Assembly (NCBI GenBank): GCA_036677805.1
Contig: JAVBVS010000004.1
Coordinates: forward strand, 1 to 64,000
Direction: 5' to 3'
From: SIG78 sp036677805
GTDB lineage: Bacteria; Verrucomicrobiota; Lentisphaeria; Victivallales; Victivallaceae
Length of the DNA stretch: 64,000 bases
In this document: in pieces, positions 28,444 to 36,353 of the stretch
Layout of the letters: every line of letters starts with the position of its first letter
How positions within the stretch are numbered: the first letter of the stretch is position 1
Position numbers and translations under genes: made by a program
The notes under the pieces: generated by a model
Databases searched by the model: none
What the model saw: the letters and a program-made list of their open reading frames with translations, nothing else
Told to the model about the DNA's origin: nothing

Positions 28444-28806
28444 ATGGAAATATTATTGACGGTGCTTTATACGCTGGTGATCGTGGTGGCGCTGCTGCTG
28501 GGGACGCTGATCCTGATTCAGCCGTCGAAATCGGGCGGCTTCGGCGGGGTTTTCGGCGGCGTCGGCGAATCGGTGTTCGGTGCCCGCGCCGGCAGTCATC
28601 TGACCAAGGCGACGGTCGTGTTGACGGTCGTCTTTTTCGTGCTGGCGCTGTTGCTCGCGTCCCTGATCGGCCACAGCCGGAGTTCGCGTTCGCTGGTCAT
28701 GATGGAAACGGCGGAACCGGTTGCGGCCGCGCCGGTTGCTCCGAGTGGCGTATCGGCGCCGGCGGCGGCCGCCGAGGCGGCCGGGGAAACGTTGCCGGCG
28801 CAATAG
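28444..28806 (+). CDS. secG: Preprotein translocase subunit SecG
   Basis: 120 residues. Two membrane spans (about 3-24 and 56-78) flank the conserved cytoplasmic loop ILIQPSKSGGFGGVFGG, the hallmark of SecG, followed by VGESVFGARAG. It is part of the SecYEG channel and stimulates SecA-driven export. The C-terminus is extended by an Ala/Pro/Val-rich tail of about 35 residues, as is usual in PVC members. RBS AGAGG precedes the ATG at 28444. A long hairpin at 28836-28866 marks the end of the tpiA-secG transcript. Confidence 0.93.
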   Translation: MEILLTVLYTLVIVVALLLGTLILIQPSKSGGFGGVFGGVGESVFGARAGSHLTKATVVLTVVFFVLALLLASLIGHSRSSRSLVMMETAEPVAAAPVAPSGVSAPAAAAEAAGETLPAQ

Positions 28807-28835
28807 TTGTAGAACCGATTTGGTGAAAATTGCGA

Positions 28836-28866
28836 CCGGAAAAGCCGCAACCCGCGGCTTTTCCGG
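28836..28866 (+). terminator. Hairpin terminator after secG
   Basis: Perfect 13-bp stem (28836-28848 with 28854-28866), loop AACCC. The A and U runs are inside the stem and only a weak U-rich region follows, so termination may work in either direction. Confidence 0.65.
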
Positions 28867-28928
28867 GAGCCGGTTGTATTTTTAACCGAAAAAAATAGAA
28901 ATTGTTGCAGTTTTAGCGTCAAAAAGAC

Positions 28929-28957
28929 TTGCAATGATGAAAAAAACGGAATATTGT
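28929..28957 (+). promoter_or_regulatory. Candidate promoter of the type IV pilus operon
   Basis: TTGCAA (28929-28934), 17-bp spacer, TATTGT (28952-28957). Start would be near 28964. Confidence 0.5.
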
Positions 28958-28963
28958 AACGCC

Positions 28964-29168
28964 GCTTGCTCTTCCAGCATGGACCGACGCCGGAGGATTG
29001 AGTTCCCGAAGGGGAATTGAAAACGGTGCGGATGCGTCGCCGGAGGCGGGAGGCGCGGACGCATGGGCGGCGGTGAGTCGGCGATGCGATGTAAGAGGCT
29101 GTGGCATTTCCAGGGGAATGCCGGACGTTGCGGGGTTAACATCTGGAACGGGAAAAAAAGCGCAAGAT
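28964..29168 (+). promoter_or_regulatory. Long structured 5' leader of the pilus operon
   Basis: About 205 nt between the predicted start and the pilM ATG, with several stems: TTCCC-GAAG-GGGAA (from about 29004), ATGCGTC/GACGCAT (around 29033-29066) and a GGCATT/AATGCC hairpin (around 29102-29120). It matches no riboswitch class that I can recognise. The longer open frame from 28998 could instead be coding, but its composition is poor and the PilM motif begins after 29169. Confidence 0.35.
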
Positions 29169-31109
29169 ATGTTGAAGGAAAATACGGTTCTTACAATCGA
29201 CGTCGGCGGTGCCAGCATCAAAATGGCGGAATTTGCCATCGGCGGGTCCGGCGATTCCGTTACCCTGGAACGCTATGCGATCAAGGAATTCACCGAGGAG
29301 CTGAATGACAGCGGTTTTGCGGAAGCGTTCACCAGCGCATTCCGGGAGCTGATGGCCCAGAATCAGTTCAAGTCCACCCAGGTGCGGTTGTCCATTTCGA
29401 GCCTTCATTCCTTCCAGCGTTTGAGCAAACTGCCGCCTTTGAGCGGAAACCGTTCCCGCGCCACCCAGGTGGTTGAAGCGGAAGCCAAACAGACGGTGCC
29501 CTATCCGCTGGACGAGGTGATCTGGGATTACCAGCTGATCAAGCATATCAAATACTTTGAAGTCAAGCCCGAAGACGAGGAGTCGGAAGCGAGCCAGGGC
29601 GCCGAAAAAACCATGGATTCGGTCGAGGAGCTCGAGGCGCTGTTTGTAGCGGTCAAGGACGAACTGGTTACCGCGATTTGCACGACGCTGCTCGATGCGG
29701 GGCTGGAGGTGTTGTCGGTGGAGGTCACGCCGACTGCGGTTTACAATGCCGCCAAGGCCAATATGATGGGGGAAAATGGCTGCGATATGATCCTCGACAT
29801 GGGGGGGCGCGGCTCGAATTTGATTTTTATCGACGGCGGCCGTATTTTCCTGCGGGCGATTCCGATCGGCGGCAATACCATTACTCAGCAGATCGCCAAA
29901 GAATTTTCGATCGATTTCGCCGATGCCGAGGAAATGAAACGAAAACACTGTTTTGTGGCGCTCGGCGGGGCTTATGAGGATTCCGATTCCCAGGTGGCGG
30001 CGACCATTTCCAAGATCGCGCGAAATGTGATGACCCGGCTCCACGGGGAAATCAACCGTTCCATCAACGCCTGGCGCTCATTGTACGACGGCAATCGGCC
30101 CCAGGCGTTGTACATTACCGGGGGTAGCTCCATCATCCCCTATGTTCCGCACTTCCTGAATGAAAAACTTCACCTTGAAGTCAGTTTTCTCAACACCTTT
30201 CCGGTGATCGCCATCAGCGACATCGTCGACAAGGAGGCGCTGCTCGAAGTGGCGCACCTCTTCCCCCCGATGATCGGTCTCGGCATCCGTCATATCCGGA
30301 CCTGCCCGGTCGAAATCTCGCTGATCCCGAAAATTATCCGGAATCACCGCGAACTCCAGAAGAAGAAACCGTTCTTCTATCTCAGCGCGGTGTCCGCGCT
30401 GCTTTGCCTGCTGGTGTTTTACGGCGGGGTCAGCGCCCGCATGCACTATGACCGGCGCCTTGAGGCGCTGGCCAGCGACGAACTCGGCAAAACCGAAGAA
30501 ATTGCCAAGCAGATCAAAAATATGATGCGGCAATACAATACTCAGCGCGATGCTTATGACAGCCTCCGGCGCATTGTCGATGCGCGGAGCGCCTGGCCCG
30601 ATATCCTCAATGAGCTCCAGCGCCTGACTCCGGGCAATATGTGGTTTACCGAGGTCGACGGGTTGTCGAATTATACCGGCGGTATAATCGCGACCGCGCC
30701 CCGCCAGGGGGCCGGTCCGGGCATGGGACCGGGCAATCCGGGGATGGGTCCGGGCATGGGACCGGGCAATCCGGGGATGGGTTCGGGGATGCCGGGAATG
30801 GATCCGAGCATGCCGTCGGACGGCATGGTTCCAGGGATGGAGGATCCGATGATGGGTATGGGCGGCCCGTCGGCCGCGCCGGTGATCACCGATGTGACTT
30901 GGCTGAGACTCAAGGGGCATTCGCTGGTCATGGACCAGAAAGCCGCGGAAGGCGTGGAAGAGGCGTTCCGGAAGAATGTGGCGAAGTCCGAGCTGTTCGA
31001 TCATGATCCGGCGAGCTACAAGAATCCGAAACTGACGGTCAATTCCGGGAACAACAATATTACCAGCTTCGTGATTTACGTCAAGCTCAAGAACCCCATC
31101 AAACAATAA
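29169..31109 (+). CDS. pilM: PilM-PilN fusion protein of the type IV pilus (Amuc_1101-like)
   Basis: 646 residues. Residues about 1-385 are an actin-like ATPase of the PilM type (LTIDVGGASIKMAEF, CDMILDMGGRGSNLIFI, LYITGGSS). A membrane helix at about 400-422 (YLSAVSALLCLLVFYGGV), a coiled coil (about 425-465) and a LNELQRLTPGNMWFTEVDGL segment then resemble PilN. A Gly/Met/Pro-rich linker (about 512-571) includes an 11-residue tandem repeat. PilM binds PilN at the inner membrane to align the pilus machine; here both are in one chain. First gene of an operon in the same order as Akkermansia Amuc_1101-1100-1099-1098, as I remember it. Start ATG at 29169 precedes the actin fold directly; the frame is open from 28998. 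Confidence 0.83.
   Translation: MLKENTVLTIDVGGASIKMAEFAIGGSGDSVTLERYAIKEFTEELNDSGFAEAFTSAFRELMAQNQFKSTQVRLSISSLHSFQRLSKLPPLSGNRSRATQVVEAEAKQTVPYPLDEVIWDYQLIKHIKYFEVKPEDEESEASQGAEKTMDSVEELEALFVAVKDELVTAICTTLLDAGLEVLSVEVTPTAVYNAAKANMMGENGCDMILDMGGRGSNLIFIDGGRIFLRAIPIGGNTITQQIAKEFSIDFADAEEMKRKHCFVALGGAYEDSDSQVAATISKIARNVMTRLHGEINRSINAWRSLYDGNRPQALYITGGSSIIPYVPHFLNEKLHLEVSFLNTFPVIAISDIVDKEALLEVAHLFPPMIGLGIRHIRTCPVEISLIPKIIRNHRELQKKKPFFYLSAVSALLCLLVFYGGVSARMHYDRRLEALASDELGKTEEIAKQIKNMMRQYNTQRDAYDSLRRIVDARSAWPDILNELQRLTPGNMWFTEVDGLSNYTGGIIATAPRQGAGPGMGPGNPGMGPGMGPGNPGMGSGMPGMDPSMPSDGMVPGMEDPMMGMGGPSAAPVITDVTWLRLKGHSLVMDQKAAEGVEEAFRKNVAKSELFDHDPASYKNPKLTVNSGNNNITSFVIYVKLKNPIKQ
30721..30786 (+). repeat. 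Two tandem 33-bp repeats in pilM
   Basis: Units 30721-30753 and 30754-30786 differ at one base and encode GMGPGNPGMGP-type repeats in frame. Copy-number change by slippage would keep the frame. Confidence 0.8.
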
Positions 31110-31124
31110 CGGGTCGGATTGGTT

Positions 31125-32483
31125 ATGGACAGATTTATAAAAAAGAATATGTTTTTGGTGGGGTTCCTGGGGCTGGCGGCGGTTGGCGTTCTGGTCTTGC
31201 TGGTATTGTCGGTTTTCCGCCACGCGGAAATGCGCAAATACATCAGAAAAACCGCGGAAATGCGCGATACCGTGAACTCCCTGGTGCGCCAGAAACCGCC
31301 GGCCGTGCTCGAAAATATCACTCTGATTCAAAAAGATATCGATGGATATGTCGTAAAAACCGATGAGTTGCGGCAGTATCTCGGGCAGCCGTTCCGGCCG
31401 GCGCTGGACGCGTTTTCCGAAAAACTCAATGTGCCGGTGCTTCAGCTGTTTCAGCTGTTCCGGGATTTCTGGGAGCAGGAAAAACAGATGCAGGGCCCGC
31501 GTGAACAGACTTATCGCCGGTTTCGGGCCAACGGCGGCCGGGGGCATGATGAAAGCGGCAAGGTGTTGTGGAACCCCGAGGGTTGGGATGAGGCCATGGA
31601 TGTGTTTATCGAAAAAGCACAGGGGGCCACGCTGGAAAAGATCGACGAGCAGAATCAGGAAGAAATTTTTCTGTCGGCATTGGGCTTGCCGCGCAATCTG
31701 GGCAATTCGCCACAGCGACTGACGGTATTCATGCGGACGCTGCAGGGGCAGATTGTCGATCTGTTGAATGAAAAAAAGGTGAAGATGCTCGGCGTTTATT
31801 TCAACAGCGTCGGGATTTCGCCTTTGAAGACCGATGTCAACTTCGACGACCAGGGCCGACGGGACGGCGAGGGCAAGGCGCGGGCCACGATCAGCAATGA
31901 GCGCATGACCGGCAGTGACGGAAACAGCACTGCGACCGGCGTCGCAACCCCGGCGGCAGTGATTCGGAACTGGGAAATCATGAGCGATCTGGCCAAGCGA
32001 ATCGCCGACAGCGGCGTCGAATCGCTGGAACGGCTGGCTTATGCCTCGATGGATGGGCGACAGGAGGGGGAATGCACCTATTACCGATATGAGTTCGTGG
32101 TGCGCGGGACGCCGCGGACGATTCGCAAACTCCTGAACGGACTGAGTGAGGCGTTTGCGGATAATCGGGTTTATGTGGTCCGGAATCTCGCGATGCACAA
32201 AGTGGAAGATCAGGTGCAGGATATTATCGACATGGCCCAGGGGGTGCTGGTTGCGCCGAAAAGCGAGAGCGAAGGCTCTCTGGAGCTGGGCGGCGACGCC
32301 CTCGGCATGGGGGGCTCGGGGCGTTTGCCGGGTGGACGGTCCGGCGGGGTCAAACCGGCGCTGACGGCCAATTATTTCAAGGAACAGAATGTTTACGGCG
32401 AAGTCGTGGCGGGGCGCAGTGAACTCAGCGAGGCGAAAATCGTTGTCGATTATGTGATCTACAGCGCGAATGAATTGAAATAA
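31125..32483 (+). CDS. Amuc_1100-like pilus-associated protein
   Basis: 452 residues. A short basic tail and one membrane helix (about 9-31, MFLVGFLGLAAVGVLVLLVL) are followed by a helical region (about 35-110) and an alpha/beta domain (about 270-360, YRYEFVVRGTPRTIRKLLNG) with a PilO/ferredoxin-like look. I recognise it as similar to the Akkermansia Amuc_1100 pilus-like family, because of the same architecture and same gene order: PilM, this protein, the Amuc_1099-like protein, then secretin. Role: periplasmic bridge between the inner-membrane PilM/N complex and the secretin. The frame is open from a TTG at 31119, but the ATG at 31125 is preferred. Gap to pilM is 15 bp. Confidence 0.72.
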   Translation: MDRFIKKNMFLVGFLGLAAVGVLVLLVLSVFRHAEMRKYIRKTAEMRDTVNSLVRQKPPAVLENITLIQKDIDGYVVKTDELRQYLGQPFRPALDAFSEKLNVPVLQLFQLFRDFWEQEKQMQGPREQTYRRFRANGGRGHDESGKVLWNPEGWDEAMDVFIEKAQGATLEKIDEQNQEEIFLSALGLPRNLGNSPQRLTVFMRTLQGQIVDLLNEKKVKMLGVYFNSVGISPLKTDVNFDDQGRRDGEGKARATISNERMTGSDGNSTATGVATPAAVIRNWEIMSDLAKRIADSGVESLERLAYASMDGRQEGECTYYRYEFVVRGTPRTIRKLLNGLSEAFADNRVYVVRNLAMHKVEDQVQDIIDMAQGVLVAPKSESEGSLELGGDALGMGGSGRLPGGRSGGVKPALTANYFKEQNVYGEVVAGRSELSEAKIVVDYVIYSANELK

Positions 32484-32499
32484 TCTTGAGGGTGATATC

Positions 32500-33717
32500 T
32501 TGGACTTCCTGAAGCAACATTATGAAAAGATCGTGCTCGGCGTACTGCTGCTGAGTTTTGTTTTCGCGATGATCTATCTTTTGCAGATGGTCGGCTCGGC
32601 GCGTGACGTGACGCTGGAAAATCTGAAGTTCTCCGCACCGGCAAGTGCTTATGAAAGCGCGAATTTCAAAGATAAAGCCTTCAATATCGAAGCCGTTCTC
32701 GGCGAGAACGGCGTATGGCAGCCTCGGCCCGCGGATGAAAAATTGGGCTTTGGCGCGGAATTGGTGGCGCCGATGAAGGCCATTCGCTGCAGCGCCTGTC
32801 AGAAAATTGTGCCGTTGTCGATCGTCAAGAATAAACTTCAATGTCCGATCTGCGATGCCAAACTGGAAAATCCTCCGGAAATTTCTGATATCACGACCGA
32901 TTATGGCGGCGTCGACACCGACGGCGACGGCATGCCCGACGCCTATGAACAGAAGATGGATTTCAGGCCCAACGATGCCTCGGACGCCTCGCAGGATGCC
33001 GACGGCGACGGCTTCTCGAATCTCTATGAATATTTGATGGGCACCAATCCGCGCGACGCCAAGTCGTTCCCGGGGTTGGACAAACGGATTTACCTGGTTC
33101 GGCTGCGCAAAGTCCTGCTCCCGGTCCGGCTGGAAGGGGTTACTCAGATTTCCGACCCCAAGGACAAGGAAAGCAAGCGTTTCTGGGATATTGCGCTGAC
33201 TTTGAACCGGCAGCGTACTTCGGTGGTCATCGGCAGTGAAATCGAAGTCGGGCGGCAGCGTTACAAGGTCGCGGATGCCATCTATCGGCCGCGCGATGTT
33301 CAGGACAGTTCCATTGTGTTGACCGCGGACGATTCAAGCGTATTTCTGGAGCCGGTCGGCGGCGGTGAGAAAATCGAGCTGAGAACCGGGCAGCGGGTGT
33401 ATGCGCCGAACCACAAGGCGGTAATCGAAGACATCAGCAATGGCAATGTGTATACGGTTGGCGTTGGTGAAACCTTCCAGGTGGGCGACGATAAATCGGG
33501 ACGGGCGACCTTCCAGGTTACGGCGACGGACGCGGTCAAGGAACACGTCACTTTGCTGAATCAGGATACCGGCGCCGAAATCCTGTTGACCCGTGACATC
33601 AAGATTCCGCCGGAAGCGCGGGTCAACAACAATGCCCGGGACGGCATCGATCCCGGCCTCGGTCTCCCCGAGGACATGGGCCCGCGTCCGACGCGGCGTT
33701 CGCGGAATCGCAATTGA
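32500..33717 (+). CDS. Amuc_1099-like pilus protein with zinc ribbon and calcium-type repeats
   Basis: 405 residues. N-terminal membrane helix (about 11-31). Residues 97-118 form a zinc ribbon with C97xxC100 and C115xxC118 (CSAC, CPIC). Residues about 139-150 and 166-177 are two DxDxDG calcium-loop motifs (DTDGDGMPDAYE, DADGDGFSNLYEY), as in thrombospondin-3 or dockerin-type repeats. The C-terminal half (about 190-370) is beta-rich, and the end is Pro/Arg-rich. It begins with TTG at 32500, seven bases after GAGGG; no in-frame ATG lies near. Position between the Amuc_1100-like gene and the secretins suggests a PilP-like linker in the periplasm. Confidence 0.65.
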   Translation: MDFLKQHYEKIVLGVLLLSFVFAMIYLLQMVGSARDVTLENLKFSAPASAYESANFKDKAFNIEAVLGENGVWQPRPADEKLGFGAELVAPMKAIRCSACQKIVPLSIVKNKLQCPICDAKLENPPEISDITTDYGGVDTDGDGMPDAYEQKMDFRPNDASDASQDADGDGFSNLYEYLMGTNPRDAKSFPGLDKRIYLVRLRKVLLPVRLEGVTQISDPKDKESKRFWDIALTLNRQRTSVVIGSEIEVGRQRYKVADAIYRPRDVQDSSIVLTADDSSVFLEPVGGGEKIELRTGQRVYAPNHKAVIEDISNGNVYTVGVGETFQVGDDKSGRATFQVTATDAVKEHVTLLNQDTGAEILLTRDIKIPPEARVNNNARDGIDPGLGLPEDMGPRPTRRSRNRN

Positions 33718-33807
33718 AGTTGTTGGTCCGAAGTATGGAAGCTCAGCGATGAAATCTTTGACGGAATAAAAAAATCATATAGTAGTTAATTCAAAGGGAA
33801 TCCGTGC

Positions 33808-36327
33808 ATGAGAACAGTAATGAAGTCGAATTGGCTGCGCCGGGTCGGACCGATCGGGCTGGTCGGGCTTTTGGCGCTTCCGGTAGGAGCCGCTGCCGCC
33901 TCCGGCGAAACCGGGGCTTCCAGCGACGAAATCTATGAAACTGCGCACAATGCTTTTCAGAAAGAGATCGATCAGCTGGAAGCGCGTCGACGGGATGCGG
34001 AAGGACTGGTCGCACAGGGCGATTATCAGGGCGCGGATGCGATTTATCGTGAAATCATTGCCAAGCTGGGCGCTATGACAGGGGACTTTGCCAAACGCAA
34101 GCTCAGCGATGTGAACTCGGATTATCGCCGGTTTCAGATTGCCTGGGCCAACGTTCTGATGCTCGAGGCCCAGAAGCTGGCTCGCGAAAAGCAATACAAA
34201 GAAGCGATTGCGGTGGCGCAACGGGCTCAGCAGCAGGATATGGACCGCAAATATATATCGACCTTCATTGAAGAATGCCAGAATCGCATTCTCGGCGTTG
34301 ACTTCCGGAAGGAGACTTCGCTGGAAACAACGGATCCGGAATATCAGAAACGGCAGAGCGAAATCGATTTGAATCTGCGCGAGGCGAAACTGTTCTTTCG
34401 CAACAATCAGCTGGAGTCCGCCTGTACGCGCCTGGAGCGGGTGTTGCTGGTCGACCCATTCAACGTCGATGCGATCGAGTTGCTCAATCTGTGTTACGAC
34501 CGGCTTTTCGAAATCGGACTCAAGCGGGGCGCCGCGACCTCGGCGGGCCTTGATGCGCGCAATGTGTGGGAATGGATGGAGCCGCTGTCGCAGGTTCAGG
34601 TCGACCGCTCGACCGACCGGGCGGCGACGGTGCGCCGCCGCAGCAATACGGATTTATACAATCGGCTCGAGCGCATCGTGTTTCCGGTGGTACCCCTGAA
34701 GGACAGTACGCTGACGCATATCATCAGCTATCTGAACGAAAAAAGCCGCGGGTACGACCCGGAAAAACAGGGCGTCAGCATCATCGACAACTTATCGCCG
34801 GAAGATAAACAGCGCAAAATTTCATTCGATCTGGGCAAGACTCCGTTGCTGGATATCATCCGTTATCTGAGCATGGCCACCGGGCTGTCCTACAGTTTCC
34901 GGGGTGATGTGGTGGTGTTCGGGAACGTGGACAATATGAGCACCGAATTCTTCCCGGTCCGAGGAGATATCATTGCGGAAATTATCGACTCCCAGCTGGT
35001 CAAGCAGGGCTCTTCCGGGATGTCTGCCGGCGGTGAAACCGGCGGCGGTGGTGGCGGCGGTGCTGCCGCTGGCGGCGGTGGTGGCGGCGGTGCTGCCGCT
35101 GGCGGCGGATTGAGCGCCAGAAGCAGCGCTGGCGGTGCCGGCGGCGCTGGTGGTGCCCTCGGTGGTGGCGGTGCCGCGCCTGAGCTGGGTGCGGCCGAAG
35201 TCGGTGTGTCGACCGGCAGTGCCTCGAGCAGTGCGGCGACAGCGGAACAGCAGCGCAATTCCGCCGCGCTCAAAAGTTATTTCAGCGAACGTTGGATCAC
35301 CTTCGACGATGGGGCCAATATTATCTACAGTCCGCTCGGAGAACGTCTGGTGGTCAAGAATACGGCGGAGAATCTGCGGCGTATGGATGCACTGCTGCAT
35401 CAGCTTGATGCCCTGGATCAGCCGATGATTCTGGTCGAGGCGAAATTGATCGAACTGACCGATACCAACTTGAATGAGCTGGGTTTCGAATGGATGTTTT
35501 CCGCCGAGGCCAACGATGGTTCCTGGTCGGCGGCGACGAACGATCCGTTGCGCCACGGCAGCGGTACTGAAATGTTTGAAGTGCTCAAGAATCTCAAAAT
35601 TCTGCCCAACTTCGGCGAAAAGATTTTCGGGTCCGATGTCAATGTCGATATGAGTCTTTCGATCAATGCGGTCTCTCAGAACCGCCGGGCTGAAGTGCTG
35701 GCTTCGCCGCGCATCCTGTCGGAAAGCGGCTCCAAAACCCCGGCCCGGATTCAGATGACTGAAAAGACCTATTTCGTAACCGACTGGGAAGCTCCGGACG
35801 TGGAAGGCGGCGGGTTCACCCTGACTCTGGATACGCCGGTGCCGGACTGGGACACCGAGTATGACCTCGGGGTTACCTTTTCGGTCAAACCGTCGGTCGG
35901 CGCGGACAACTACACCATTACGCTGGAAGACATCAACCCGGTTTTCCTGGTGCATACCAAGGACTACGATTACCCGGTCACCTTCGAAGCCGGGCAGATC
36001 ATCAACGGCGTCCGGGTGCCGACCATTACCCAGACTTTCAATTTGCGGATGCCGGAAATCGCCCGTCGGGAAATGATGGCCACCATCACCATGTATGACG
36101 GCGAAACCGTATTGCTGGGCGGGATGGCTGACAATGAAAGCAATGCGCGCGATGACAGCTGGCCGATTCTGGGCAGCATTCCGCTGATCGGCAACTTCTT
36201 CCGCGATCAGCAGACCGACGTGACCAATCGTTCGATGCTGATTTTCATCACGGCCCGACTGGTCAATTCGAGCGGCATTCCGTTGCGCAGCATCCGGGAC
36301 CGCGGCCTGATTGAGTTCAACCGCTAA
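33808..36327 (+). CDS. Type IV pilus secretin, first copy (PilQ/Amuc_1098-like)
   Basis: 839 residues. Signal peptide about 1-30. Residues about 40-260 are helical with a TPR-like unit (LFFRNNQLESACTRLERVLL). An N0/STN-type domain follows (FDLGKTPLLDIIRYLSMATG, about 335-365), then a Gly/Ala-rich insert (about 408-455), a secretin N1-type domain and the secretin core from about 535, with EVLASPRILSESGSK and the closing WPILGSIPLIGNFF. Secretins form the outer-membrane gate for the pilus. RBS AAGGGA precedes the ATG at 33808. The second secretin starts 26 bp downstream. Confidence 0.88.
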   Translation: MRTVMKSNWLRRVGPIGLVGLLALPVGAAAASGETGASSDEIYETAHNAFQKEIDQLEARRRDAEGLVAQGDYQGADAIYREIIAKLGAMTGDFAKRKLSDVNSDYRRFQIAWANVLMLEAQKLAREKQYKEAIAVAQRAQQQDMDRKYISTFIEECQNRILGVDFRKETSLETTDPEYQKRQSEIDLNLREAKLFFRNNQLESACTRLERVLLVDPFNVDAIELLNLCYDRLFEIGLKRGAATSAGLDARNVWEWMEPLSQVQVDRSTDRAATVRRRSNTDLYNRLERIVFPVVPLKDSTLTHIISYLNEKSRGYDPEKQGVSIIDNLSPEDKQRKISFDLGKTPLLDIIRYLSMATGLSYSFRGDVVVFGNVDNMSTEFFPVRGDIIAEIIDSQLVKQGSSGMSAGGETGGGGGGGAAAGGGGGGGAAAGGGLSARSSAGGAGGAGGALGGGGAAPELGAAEVGVSTGSASSSAATAEQQRNSAALKSYFSERWITFDDGANIIYSPLGERLVVKNTAENLRRMDALLHQLDALDQPMILVEAKLIELTDTNLNELGFEWMFSAEANDGSWSAATNDPLRHGSGTEMFEVLKNLKILPNFGEKIFGSDVNVDMSLSINAVSQNRRAEVLASPRILSESGSKTPARIQMTEKTYFVTDWEAPDVEGGGFTLTLDTPVPDWDTEYDLGVTFSVKPSVGADNYTITLEDINPVFLVHTKDYDYPVTFEAGQIINGVRVPTITQTFNLRMPEIARREMMATITMYDGETVLLGGMADNESNARDDSWPILGSIPLIGNFFRDQQTDVTNRSMLIFITARLVNSSGIPLRSIRDRGLIEFNR
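35041..35100 (+). repeat. Two perfect 30-bp tandem repeats in the first secretin gene
   Basis: 35041-35070 and 35071-35100 are identical and encode (Gly)7-Ala3 units in frame; part of a third copy follows. Confidence 0.85.
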
Positions 36328-36353
36328 TTTCAAAACAGGAGCATTAAACTATT

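Noticed and set aside
28998..29168. N-terminal extension of PilM by 57 residues
   Set aside because: The extension has no PilM-like sequence, lies in a hairpin-rich leader, and the actin-like fold begins right after the ATG at 29169.
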